Assembly: GCA_031258135.1 (NCBI GenBank)
Contig: JAIRNG010000014.1
Coordinates: 1-36,030, forward strand
Direction: 5' to 3'
Source: Mediterranea sp. (in: CFB group bacteria)
Lineage (GTDB): Bacteria > Bacteroidota > Bacteroidia > Bacteroidales > Bacteroidaceae
DNA length: 36,030 bases
Below are positions 7,772-16,216 of the stretch, one piece after another. The notes under the pieces are model-generated. The model had not been told where the DNA came from and made no database searches. It saw nothing but the letters and a program-made list of their open reading frames with translations. Made by a program: the position numbers and the translations under genes. Position 1 is the first letter of the stretch, and the number at the start of each line of letters is the position of its first letter.

Positions 7772-9445
7772 TTATTCCTTCGTTACCCTGAACCAGTCGA
7801 CTTCAGTCCAGCCGCCGTCGTTCGTTGTGATGGCCGGGCGGGTGCAGAATGTACCGATTTTGGCTCCGATCCATTTACCTTCTTTCGCCCGGAACGGTTG
7901 GCCGAACTTCGTGAACTCCTTTCCATCGGGGCTGTAGCTAAAGTCACACATCACCAGCAGGTCGTGTCCGCCTTCGCTCGATGTGATCTTCCTGCCGTCG
8001 GCGCTGAATCGTACTTTCAGGTAGATGGTATTGTCTTTCAGGCCGGTAGATGCATTGACCTGTTCGGCGGCGCCTCTGTCCGCCTGATTGCAGACCACTT
8101 GCGACAGGACAAGGCCCTTGTCTGTGTTTTCAAGGATCAATCCGGCATAGTCCATTCCCATAACGACAAGTCCGGTACGTTCGCCGGTGTATTTCTTTGT
8201 GGGTTTGAATGTCAGCTTGATTGTTGCGGCAAAGTTATCGGATGGCGTCTTTTGCAACATCAGGTTAGTCACATCCCACAGGCTCTTGTATGCCGGCGTT
8301 ACGGGATATGAGTACAGGCGGACGTTCCCTTTGCCTCCATCAAAGAAAGCCCATTTCTCGTTAATGGCGGCATGCCATTGCCATTGGGGGGATAGCGTGA
8401 ATCCGTCGAACTCATCGCTTTCCTGAGGGGTGCAGATGGGATATGTCTTTCCTGCGTCCGGTTTTTTATACGTAAGCACAGGCTCTCCACATCCGTCGCC
8501 GTCTTTGTCGACGCCGATAACGGGCCAGTCGTTCACCCATTTCATCGGCTGGAGATGTACGATACGCCCGTAAGCGCCTACATCCTGAAAGTGCAGGAAC
8601 CAGTCTTCTCCGGTAGTTGTGTTTACCCATGCGCCCTGGTGGGGCCCATTGACCTGAGTGTTACCCTGGTGAAGAACATCTTTCGATTCGTAGGGGCCAT
8701 ATACATTTTTTGAACGAAGAACGGTTTGCCATCCTGTCGGTACTCCGCCGGCCGGTGCAAAAATATAGTAATACCCGTTACGTTTGTAGAATTTAGGGCC
8801 TTCAATCGTCTCGTGGCTTTCGTGTCCATCGAAGATGATGCGGGATTGAGTGGCGGCTTTGCTTGCATCCGGCGTTAATTCGCAAATGCTCAGGATACTT
8901 TTTAATTGCGCACGGCTTCCTGCGTAACCATGTACCAGGTATATCTTACCGTCATCGTCCCATAGGGGAGATGTGTCGATGATCCCTTTGCCCGGCTTAA
9001 CCAAGACCGGTTCCGTCCAGGGGCCTTCCGGGTATTTGGCTTTTACCATGAAAGCTCCCTGATCGGGATCGCCCCAGAAAATGTAAAACTCACCTTTATG
9101 AAAGCGGATGCAAGGCGCCCATACACGATTGCCATGTTCGGGGCGATCCGTTTCTTCTATCGGGGGGAGGGCGGGCGCGGCCGCGCCGATAATCGTCCAG
9201 TTAACCAAATCGTTGGAGTGCAGAATCTGTAACCCCGGCAGACAATTGAAACTGGATGATGTCATGTAATAATCATTATCGACGCGGCAAACATCCGGGT
9301 CGGAATAGTCTGCATAAAGAACAGGATTTTTGTATGTGCCGTTTCCCTGGTCGGCGACCCATACTTCGGATACATCATTCTTCTGTGCTGTTACGGGAAG
9401 CGCCATTAATAGGCAGAGGCTCAATGTCTGTACCGGTCTTTTCAT
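7772..9445 (-). CDS. GH43 family glycoside hydrolase (beta-xylosidase / arabinofuranosidase type)
   Basis: Signal peptide; NPVLYADYSDPDVCRVDNDYYMTSSSFNCLPGLQILHSNDLVNW; VWAPCIRFHKGEFYIFWGD; IDTSPLWDDDGKIYLVHG; ETIEGPKFYKRNGYYYIFAPAGG. Confidence 0.93.
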   Translation of the reverse strand: MKRPVQTLSLCLLMALPVTAQKNDVSEVWVADQGNGTYKNPVLYADYSDPDVCRVDNDYYMTSSSFNCLPGLQILHSNDLVNWTIIGAAAPALPPIEETDRPEHGNRVWAPCIRFHKGEFYIFWGDPDQGAFMVKAKYPEGPWTEPVLVKPGKGIIDTSPLWDDDGKIYLVHGYAGSRAQLKSILSICELTPDASKAATQSRIIFDGHESHETIEGPKFYKRNGYYYIFAPAGGVPTGWQTVLRSKNVYGPYESKDVLHQGNTQVNGPHQGAWVNTTTGEDWFLHFQDVGAYGRIVHLQPMKWVNDWPVIGVDKDGDGCGEPVLTYKKPDAGKTYPICTPQESDEFDGFTLSPQWQWHAAINEKWAFFDGGKGNVRLYSYPVTPAYKSLWDVTNLMLQKTPSDNFAATIKLTFKPTKKYTGERTGLVVMGMDYAGLILENTDKGLVLSQVVCNQADRGAAEQVNASTGLKDNTIYLKVRFSADGRKITSSEGGHDLLVMCDFSYSPDGKEFTKFGQPFRAKEGKWIGAKIGTFCTRPAITTNDGGWTEVDWFRVTKE

Positions 9446-9483
9446 GGTAAGTAAATGTTTAAAATTAAATAATAGTAAAATGA

Positions 9484-9528
9484 TGGGTACACGGATGACA
9501 CGGATTAAGCGGATGAACGCGGATTTTT
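9484..9528 (+). repeat. Third copy of the 'acggat' periodic intergenic repeat
   Basis: tgggtacacggatgacacggattaagcggatgaacgcggattttt, close to 1631-1665. Confidence 0.8.
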
Positions 9529-9549
9529 AGTTTTCTTATTCAATCTGTT

Positions 9550-10761
9550 TTATCTTATTGAAACGGTGACCGGATGATCCAGTTCGTCTTTCCATTCACG
9601 AACGGATGCAAACCAGGCTTCAGGGGTTTTATACCCGAAGGTTTCTTTCATGGAAGTGAAGGTAATGTAATAACGGATATAGCTGGCGCCTTTCGCTCCG
9701 ACCGTATACAGGTAGTTCGATGGGTCTTTAACTTCCGCCTTCACATATTTTTGTGGGACGTAAGCGGCCAATCCGACCGTTTCCTTTGCGTATTTCAGGG
9801 TATCGTTTACCGGCCAGTCGGTTCCCCAGCACGCAATGAGTCCTTTATGGTCCGAGAACGAAACCGAACCTTTAACGTCTTGTACGCCGGTACAAAACAC
9901 TTCGTCTTTCAGTGGTTCTTCAAAGAATGTCTCTACCAGGACGTCGCGATGACCGGCATAAAGTGTATAACGATTGATCATGTTCAGGCTTGAACCTTGG
10001 TAGTCCCACTCGTTGGCTTCTACCTCTACCACCGTGCGTACCGGGCCGTAAGCCAGGATGCGTTCTGTACGGGCAGACACGGGTTCAATATGGGTTGCTT
10101 TCGTTCCGTTCCAACCTTTCCATGCGCCGGCGCCACAGCTTCCGCTTACGCGCAACACGTCATCGCCGAAGCCGCGGGCCAGTTGCTCGTCCGTAGGATA
10201 GAATTGACACGCTTCGATTTCAAGGCCTTTATTGAACTTACCATAGATATCGACCGTTTGCTTCTGGTCGAAATAGATGCGGTACGCCGCCAGCTCCGAT
10301 TCAAAGGCGGGGCCGTGGTGATGGAGTTGATTGTAGATGTGGCTTGTACCGGGAATGGTGAGCGAACGGACGGGAACATGTTTGCCTTTCCTGTCACTGA
10401 CCAGCATTTCCGCAAATACGCGGGCTTTATACGGTTTATCGTTTCTCTCGGAACAGAGCGTGATTTCAAACCTCTTTTCGCCGTTAGCGGGCAGGTCAAC
10501 CACAAATGCCAGTTCATCGGCTTTGCGGTCGTTGTTCAGATCGTCCAACTGCGAAGGGATTTCCAGGGAGCCGTCCCGGACCGTAGCCGATCTGGCTTGG
10601 AAGTTCAATCCGAGATCACTTAATTTGATGGCTACCGGAACGTCGGTTTGTTCTTTCTTCCGGTTATTCTTCACTTCTACGGTTATCGCCTTTTCTATTC
10701 CTTGTGCCCATATTGCGGTACAAGTTGCTGCAAACAAAAGGGAGACAAAAATCTTTTTCAT
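9550..10761 (-). CDS. DUF4861 family secreted protein
   Basis: Signal peptide; VEVKNNRKKEQTDVPVAIKLSDL; YGPVRTVVEVEANEW; association with pectin-type GH genes. Confidence 0.75.
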   Translation of the reverse strand: MKKIFVSLLFAATCTAIWAQGIEKAITVEVKNNRKKEQTDVPVAIKLSDLGLNFQARSATVRDGSLEIPSQLDDLNNDRKADELAFVVDLPANGEKRFEITLCSERNDKPYKARVFAEMLVSDRKGKHVPVRSLTIPGTSHIYNQLHHHGPAFESELAAYRIYFDQKQTVDIYGKFNKGLEIEACQFYPTDEQLARGFGDDVLRVSGSCGAGAWKGWNGTKATHIEPVSARTERILAYGPVRTVVEVEANEWDYQGSSLNMINRYTLYAGHRDVLVETFFEEPLKDEVFCTGVQDVKGSVSFSDHKGLIACWGTDWPVNDTLKYAKETVGLAAYVPQKYVKAEVKDPSNYLYTVGAKGASYIRYYITFTSMKETFGYKTPEAWFASVREWKDELDHPVTVSIR

Positions 10762-10775
10762 GGCTTTCGCTACGG

Positions 10776-12380
10776 CTACCTGAAATTCAATGTTTCGAGC
10801 TTATTGCCTGCGCTGTATGTTTCTCCATTCACTTTGATCCCGGCATTCCTGATACGGAGCGGCGCGCCTTCCCGGGCTTCTATCTTCATGTTTTCCAGAG
10901 TAACGTTCACAGCCTGACTGATGACTACCCCTTCTTTGGCGTCGCTGATGACCACGTCTTTTACGGTTATGTTTTCGATAGGCATTTCAGGAAGTCCGTT
11001 GAAGAACATTGCACGGCCCGAACCTTTGCAATAGACGTTAGAGATATGTATATCACGGAAAGCGGGCGTTTCTTCGGTAACCGGCAACGGGGTCATATCC
11101 TGGTTTCCTTCATCTTCCGCCGTAACCTCGCCGGGCCCTTTACCACCATAGAACAAGTCGAACAATAAAGGTTCGTTAGGTATATCGATCATGTGAATGT
11201 TGTGAATGTAGATGTTTTCTACAACGCCGCCGCGCCCGCGGGCGCTTTTGAATCGGAGACCGACATCCGTTCCTAAGAAAGTACAGTCGGCCACATAGAT
11301 GTTTTTCACGCCGCCCGACATTTCGCTACCGACGACGAAGCCCCCATGCCCATGGAATACGGTATTGTTTCTGATGATCACGTTCCGGCACGGCTCGCCT
11401 CTTCTGCGTCCGTTTTCATTCTTGCCCGATTTGATGCAAATGGCGTCATCTCCGGCATCAAAGATACAATTGATGACCAGTGCGTTTTTGCACGATTCCA
11501 GGTCGAGCGCATCGCCGTTCTGTGAATACCAAGGATTGAACACCTTTACATTATTCAGAGTGATAAACTCACAGGATAGCGGATGAATACACCAGCTTGG
11601 AGAGTTTTTGAATGTCACGCCCTCAAGCAGCACCTTTTTACACTTGATGAAGCTAAGCAGTACCGGGCGAAGCCATGGACGTATCTCATTCCATTCTTCT
11701 TCGGTTTCAATACCTTCCGGATTATTGAACGATTTGGTTGCCATAGCGCCTTTCAACGCGCCTGCGGTTGGATACCATATCCTGCCGTCAGCATGAACAA
11801 CGCCACCCGATCTTACCAGATCGTTCCATTGCCTTTCTGTCATTTTCTCCTTTTTAACAGGCCTCCAGGCATCGCCGGCGCCATCAAATACGCCATATCC
11901 GGTGATAGCGATGTTTTCCGCATTGCGGGCGGAAACAGGCGATTGACAACGGCGTGTATCCAACCCTTCAAATGACGTTTCAATAACGGGATATGCCTCA
12001 AAGTCGGCCGTAAAGATCACCAATGCATTCTTTTCCGTATATAGATTAACATTACTGAGTATTTCGATAGGCCCTGTGAGCCACAGGCCTCCGGGAATAA
12101 TGACTTTCCCTCCGCCTTTGGCATGAACGTCTTTAATGGCATGATTGATAGCATCGGTATTCAGGGTTATCCCATCGCTTTTAGCGCCGAAGTCGAGAAT
12201 GTTAACCTCGTATGCAGGGAAAGACGGTTGTTCTACTTCCGGCATATCGAATGGAAGGTTCTCATAGATACTGTTATTGATGGCGACAGCCTCTTGCTGA
12301 TGACAGTCCGTACAAGCGCCCCAGAAGAGCGGAACACATGCTACTGCCGACATTAGAATCTTATTGGATAATGTATTCAT
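10776..12380 (-). CDS. GH28 family polygalacturonase-like lipoprotein
   Basis: NILDFGAKSDGITLNTDAINHAI; NGDALDLESC; FDAGDDAICIKSGKNENGRRRGEP; HGGFVVGSEMSGGVKNI; LRFKSARGRGG. Confidence 0.93.
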   Translation of the reverse strand: MNTLSNKILMSAVACVPLFWGACTDCHQQEAVAINNSIYENLPFDMPEVEQPSFPAYEVNILDFGAKSDGITLNTDAINHAIKDVHAKGGGKVIIPGGLWLTGPIEILSNVNLYTEKNALVIFTADFEAYPVIETSFEGLDTRRCQSPVSARNAENIAITGYGVFDGAGDAWRPVKKEKMTERQWNDLVRSGGVVHADGRIWYPTAGALKGAMATKSFNNPEGIETEEEWNEIRPWLRPVLLSFIKCKKVLLEGVTFKNSPSWCIHPLSCEFITLNNVKVFNPWYSQNGDALDLESCKNALVINCIFDAGDDAICIKSGKNENGRRRGEPCRNVIIRNNTVFHGHGGFVVGSEMSGGVKNIYVADCTFLGTDVGLRFKSARGRGGVVENIYIHNIHMIDIPNEPLLFDLFYGGKGPGEVTAEDEGNQDMTPLPVTEETPAFRDIHISNVYCKGSGRAMFFNGLPEMPIENITVKDVVISDAKEGVVISQAVNVTLENMKIEAREGAPLRIRNAGIKVNGETYSAGNKLETLNFR

Positions 12381-12414
12381 ATTGAGTGTAAATTCTATTG
12401 TTATTTGTAATGTA

Positions 12415-12422
12415 CAAAGATA
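12415..12422 (-). promoter_or_regulatory. Putative -7 element (TATCTTTG) of the GH28 gene
   Basis: Reverse complement of CAAAGATA ~35 bp upstream of the start. Confidence 0.4.
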
Positions 12423-12517
12423 TTGCGGATAAGTCCCGCAAGTGTGTACTATTTGATAATATAGGTGTATTTTTTGTTGATTTGCGCTTTTCTTGGTAAG
12501 GATAATAATAAAGTTCT

Positions 12518-12525
12518 TATCTTTG
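12518..12525 (+). promoter_or_regulatory. Putative -7 element (TATCTTTG) of fabI
   Basis: TAnnTTTG match 30 bp upstream of the ATG; TTGG about 21 bp upstream as a possible -33 box. Confidence 0.5.
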
Positions 12526-12555
12526 CCGCCTGATTCAACAAATTGAAAAATAGAT

Positions 12556-13413
12556 ATGAGTTACAACTTACTGAAAGGTAAAAAAGGTATTATTTTCGGC
12601 GCGCTCAATGAGCAATCCATCGCCTGGAAAGTAGCTGAACAAGCTGTAGAGCAGGGAGCGGCCATTACATTGACAAACACTCCCATCGCAGTGCGCATGG
12701 GTGAGGTTTCCGAGCTGGGCAAGAAGTTGAACTGTGAGATTATCCCTGCAGATGCTACCAGCGTAGAAGACCTGCAAGAGGTATTCCGTCGTTCGATGGA
12801 AGTACTTGGCGGGCAGGTAGACTTTGTGCTGCACTCCATCGGCATGTCTCCTAACGTACGCAAGAAACGTACGTATGACGATTTGGACTACGATATGCTG
12901 GATAAAACATTGGATATATCGGCCGTTTCATTCCACAAAATGATACAGGTAGCCAAAAAGATGAATGCCATCGCTGAATATGGCTCGATTGTAGCATTAA
13001 GCTATGTAGCGGCGCAACGTACGTTCTTCGGATATAACGATATGGCCGATGCGAAAGCGCTGTTGGAATCGATTGCCCGTAGTTTCGGATATATATACGG
13101 CCGTGAGAAGAACGTTCGCGTAAATACAATATCCCAATCGCCAACCCCAACGACTGCCGGTTCGGGTGTGAAGGGTATGGATAAGCTGATGGACTTTGCA
13201 AACCGCATGTCTCCGCTGGGCAATGCTTCCGCCGATGAGTGTGCAAGCTATTGCATTGTGATGTTCTCCGACCTTACGCGTAAGGTGACCATGCAGAACC
13301 TGTTCCACGATGGAGGTTTCTCCAGTGTAGGCATGAGTTTGCGTGCTATGGCTACTTACCAGAAAGGCCTTGAAGAATACATGGATACTGACGGAAACAT
13401 TATTTACGGATAA
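12556..13413 (+). CDS. fabI: Enoyl-[acyl-carrier-protein] reductase (NADH)
   Basis: LLKGKKGIIFGALNEQSIAWKVAEQ; VDFVLHSIGMSP; YNDMADAK (Y-x6-K catalytic motif); VRVNTISQSPTPTTAGSGV. Confidence 0.96.
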   Translation: MSYNLLKGKKGIIFGALNEQSIAWKVAEQAVEQGAAITLTNTPIAVRMGEVSELGKKLNCEIIPADATSVEDLQEVFRRSMEVLGGQVDFVLHSIGMSPNVRKKRTYDDLDYDMLDKTLDISAVSFHKMIQVAKKMNAIAEYGSIVALSYVAAQRTFFGYNDMADAKALLESIARSFGYIYGREKNVRVNTISQSPTPTTAGSGVKGMDKLMDFANRMSPLGNASADECASYCIVMFSDLTRKVTMQNLFHDGGFSSVGMSLRAMATYQKGLEEYMDTDGNIIYG

Positions 13414-13419
13414 TCGGGA

Positions 13420-13459
13420 GTAAGCAGTCAACAGCTCTTGGCAGTTACTGACTGCTTAC
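13420..13459. repeat. Intergenic inverted repeat
   Basis: gtaagcagtca ... tgactgcttac, perfect 11-bp arms, 18-nt loop, no T-tract. Confidence 0.7.
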
Positions 13460-13474
13460 CCCTTACTTCTGAAA

Positions 13475-14179
13475 ATGGATGCAGCTCTTTATCTTATTCC
13501 CGTGACTTTGGGCGATACGCCGGTTGAGAAGGTATTGCCTTCCTATAATAAAGAAGTCATATTGAATATCCGGCATTTCATTGTGGAGGATGTTCGTTCG
13601 GCCCGTCGTTTTCTAAAGAAGGTGGAATGTGGTATTGATATAGATACGCTTACCTTTTATGTATTAAACAAGCATACTTCTCCCGAAGCGCTATCCGGTT
13701 ACCTGAAACCTTTGATTGACGGAAAGTCTATGGGAATCCTTTCGGAAGCCGGCTGTCCTGCAATAGCGGACCCGGGCGCCGATGTGGTGGCTATTGCTCA
13801 ACATAAAGGATTGAAAGTCGTTCCTTTGGTCGGGCCTTCTTCCTTATTATTGGCTATCATGGGATCAGGGCTTAACGGACAGCGCTTTGCGTTTCATGGT
13901 TACCTGCCTGTCGACTCCGGTGAACGGGTTAAGAAATTGAAGCTGTTGGAGCAGCAGGCCTATACGGAAAAACAAACCCAGCTGTTCATTGAAACGCCTT
14001 ATCGTAACCATAAGATGGTTGAAGACATTTTACAGCACTGTCGTCCCCAGACAAAGTTGTGTATAGCAGCTAATCTTACCTGTGAAGGCGAATACCTGAA
14101 AACCCGGACCGTAAAAGAATGGCGGAATTGCGTTCCCGACTTGTCTAAGCTTCCTTGTATATTCCTCTTGTCTCCATGA
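13475..14179 (+). CDS. Tetrapyrrole-methylase-family SAM-dependent methyltransferase (RsmI-like)
   Basis: LYLIPVTLGD; GILSEAGCPAIADPGADVVAIAQHKGLKVVPLVGPSSLLLAIMGSGLNGQRFAFHGYLP; FIETPYRN. Confidence 0.88.
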   Translation: MDAALYLIPVTLGDTPVEKVLPSYNKEVILNIRHFIVEDVRSARRFLKKVECGIDIDTLTFYVLNKHTSPEALSGYLKPLIDGKSMGILSEAGCPAIADPGADVVAIAQHKGLKVVPLVGPSSLLLAIMGSGLNGQRFAFHGYLPVDSGERVKKLKLLEQQAYTEKQTQLFIETPYRNHKMVEDILQHCRPQTKLCIAANLTCEGEYLKTRTVKEWRNCVPDLSKLPCIFLLSP

Positions 14180-15272
14180 TCTGTTTCAGGTGATCGTATT
14201 CATTCTCGAACATTTCGCTGAAGTAGTTCCGGTTCAGGTTAAATTCTATTTGTTGAAAAGTCCACAGTTTCCCGTTCTCAACCTTGGGACTGCATAAAAG
14301 CCCGTCCGCTGTTCCCAAATCTAAAATGAACAGATAAACCAGCCGGTCTGTCTCTTCATTCCTGAATTTATACTTAATGCTGAACTCCGGTTTGAGATCT
14401 TTCCAGGCCTGCGGAAAAGTCTCTTTCAAGAGACGCTCGACACCACTCCTGATGTCTTCTTTGAATAGCAAATAGGTCTCCAACAGAATATCTGTCTTCC
14501 CTTTATCGATAACCCGTTGCGGGGAACGTTTCGCTAAAAAAAGCATGTTGTAGTTTACTACGGCAATCCGTATGATGGGATGGATGTACTCATTCTTATA
14601 CTCGTCTGCCAGAATCTTGTCTATTCTGCCGATGACCTCTCCCTGAGGAGTGACTACAGGAACAAACTCCGGCGCTTTTACGCTTCGTAGTATTTGTATC
14701 TCGATTTGCTCCACAATCATGCTGGTTATACAAACAAAAACCGGAGCGATATGCAACATAAACCGCATAAAGCCATTGTCCGGCGACCGGGTAAAGATCA
14801 GCCCGATAGCGATAAAAGCGAAATGTATGGTGGTCAGTCCGAAGAATATACGGATGCAGCACAGTGTCAATGTGGTTACACACATCTGTCCTTTCAGGCC
14901 GGCGGCTGCTTTATGTTTATACGGAATCATTGAATATCGTTTCCTGTTCAGGAAAAGGATCAGCAATGGAAGTATTACGGTCATCTCAAGCGTAAGCGGG
15001 AGTAAATGTTGAGGCCATTCGTTGTGCGCGCCCATGAAAAAAGCTATGATGCTCAATATGACGAGTACAATCGTGCTTGAAAAGAGAATAAAGTGTATAC
15101 TCCGCGGTTTGTACGCCGCATAATAAAACATGGAAGACAGTATGGCTATCGCGGCCCCGATGTAGACGGTCAGGTTCACCGGAATGAATTTGCTTAATAA
15201 CATCGCAATGATTATCGGTATAAACCCCAATGACATGTTTGACCCGACTGAAAATCCACTATCATTTTTCAT
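14145..15272 (-). CDS. Multi-pass membrane protein with C-terminal degenerate Nudix-like domain
   Basis: About six hydrophobic segments in the first ~190 aa, then 'VVTPQGEVIGRIDKILADEYKNEYIHPIIRIAVVNYNMLFLAKRSPQRV...' resembling IPP-isomerase/Nudix N-termini. Confidence 0.6.
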   Translation of the reverse strand: MKNDSGFSVGSNMSLGFIPIIIAMLLSKFIPVNLTVYIGAAIAILSSMFYYAAYKPRSIHFILFSSTIVLVILSIIAFFMGAHNEWPQHLLPLTLEMTVILPLLILFLNRKRYSMIPYKHKAAAGLKGQMCVTTLTLCCIRIFFGLTTIHFAFIAIGLIFTRSPDNGFMRFMLHIAPVFVCITSMIVEQIEIQILRSVKAPEFVPVVTPQGEVIGRIDKILADEYKNEYIHPIIRIAVVNYNMLFLAKRSPQRVIDKGKTDILLETYLLFKEDIRSGVERLLKETFPQAWKDLKPEFSIKYKFRNEETDRLVYLFILDLGTADGLLCSPKVENGKLWTFQQIEFNLNRNYFSEMFENEYDHLKQIMETRGIYKEA

Positions 15273-15329
15273 CCTGTCTGCTCTCTCCTTTGTTATAAAA
15301 CAATAAGGATGTGGATTAAGTTCTTCGTT

Positions 15330-16184
15330 TCAGGCTTTCTTTATGTGTTTTTCAGCATGATAAGAGGAACGTACCAGCGGGCCGCTTTCCACCTGTTCAA
15401 ATCCTTTGGATAAACCGGTCTTTCTATAGTTGTCGAATTGTTCGGGGGTAATGTACTCAGCGACGGGGTAATGTTTGTGTGAAGGCTGGAGGTATTGACC
15501 GATCGTTAAAATCCGGCAGCCTGTCCGAATCAGGTCATCCATCAATTCTTCCACTTCATTTACGGTTTCCGAAAGTCCGGCCATAATACCTGATTTGGCG
15601 GTTATACCGCTTCCGGCAACTTGTTTGATTACATCCAGACTCGTTTCATAGCGGGCAACGCTCCGCACAAGAGGAGTGATACGCCGAACCGTTTCCATGT
15701 TATGGGAAATGATATCCGGTCTGGCTTCGATAATTTTGTTTATCAGCGCAGGCTTTCCCTGGAAATCGGGAATCAGTACTTCTATCGTTAGTCCCGGATT
15801 TACCGACTTTATTTCACGAATGGTATCCGCCCAGTGTTGAGCGCCCAGATCGGGCAGGTCATCCCGGTCTACGGAAGTGATCACGGCATGTGTCAGCTTC
15901 ATCAGCCGTATGGATTCCGCTACCTGTTCCGGCTCTCCCGAATCGAGCGGCAGCGGCCGGCCTGTTTGTGTGTTACAGAATTTACAGCTACGCGTACAGA
16001 TATTTCCGGCAATCATGAAGGTGGCCGTTCCTTTTCCCCAACACTCTCCCATGTTCGGACAACGGCCGCTGCTGCATATCGTGTGCAGGCCATGCGACTC
16101 GACTATACGCTTTGTTTCCGTGTATTTTTCATTGGCTCCGATATTAATCCTGAGCCATTCGGGTTTACGTATCCGTTCTTTCAT
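15330..16184 (-). CDS. lipA: Lipoyl synthase
   Basis: CSSGRCPNMGEC (Cx4Cx5C), CTRSCKFC (Cx3Cx2C), terminal VRSSYHAEKH. Confidence 0.97.
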   Translation of the reverse strand: MKERIRKPEWLRINIGANEKYTETKRIVESHGLHTICSSGRCPNMGECWGKGTATFMIAGNICTRSCKFCNTQTGRPLPLDSGEPEQVAESIRLMKLTHAVITSVDRDDLPDLGAQHWADTIREIKSVNPGLTIEVLIPDFQGKPALINKIIEARPDIISHNMETVRRITPLVRSVARYETSLDVIKQVAGSGITAKSGIMAGLSETVNEVEELMDDLIRTGCRILTIGQYLQPSHKHYPVAEYITPEQFDNYRKTGLSKGFEQVESGPLVRSSYHAEKHIKKA

Positions 16185-16216
16185 CTTTCATGACCGGAAT
16201 AAACAGCGTTTAATCC

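Noticed and set aside
7582-7791. 69-aa ORF with KSCLQNS repeats
   Set aside because: Translation of the 21-bp tandem repeat; no start context or homologous features.
7733-8311. 192-aa plus-strand ORF
   Set aside because: Antisense to the GH43 gene.
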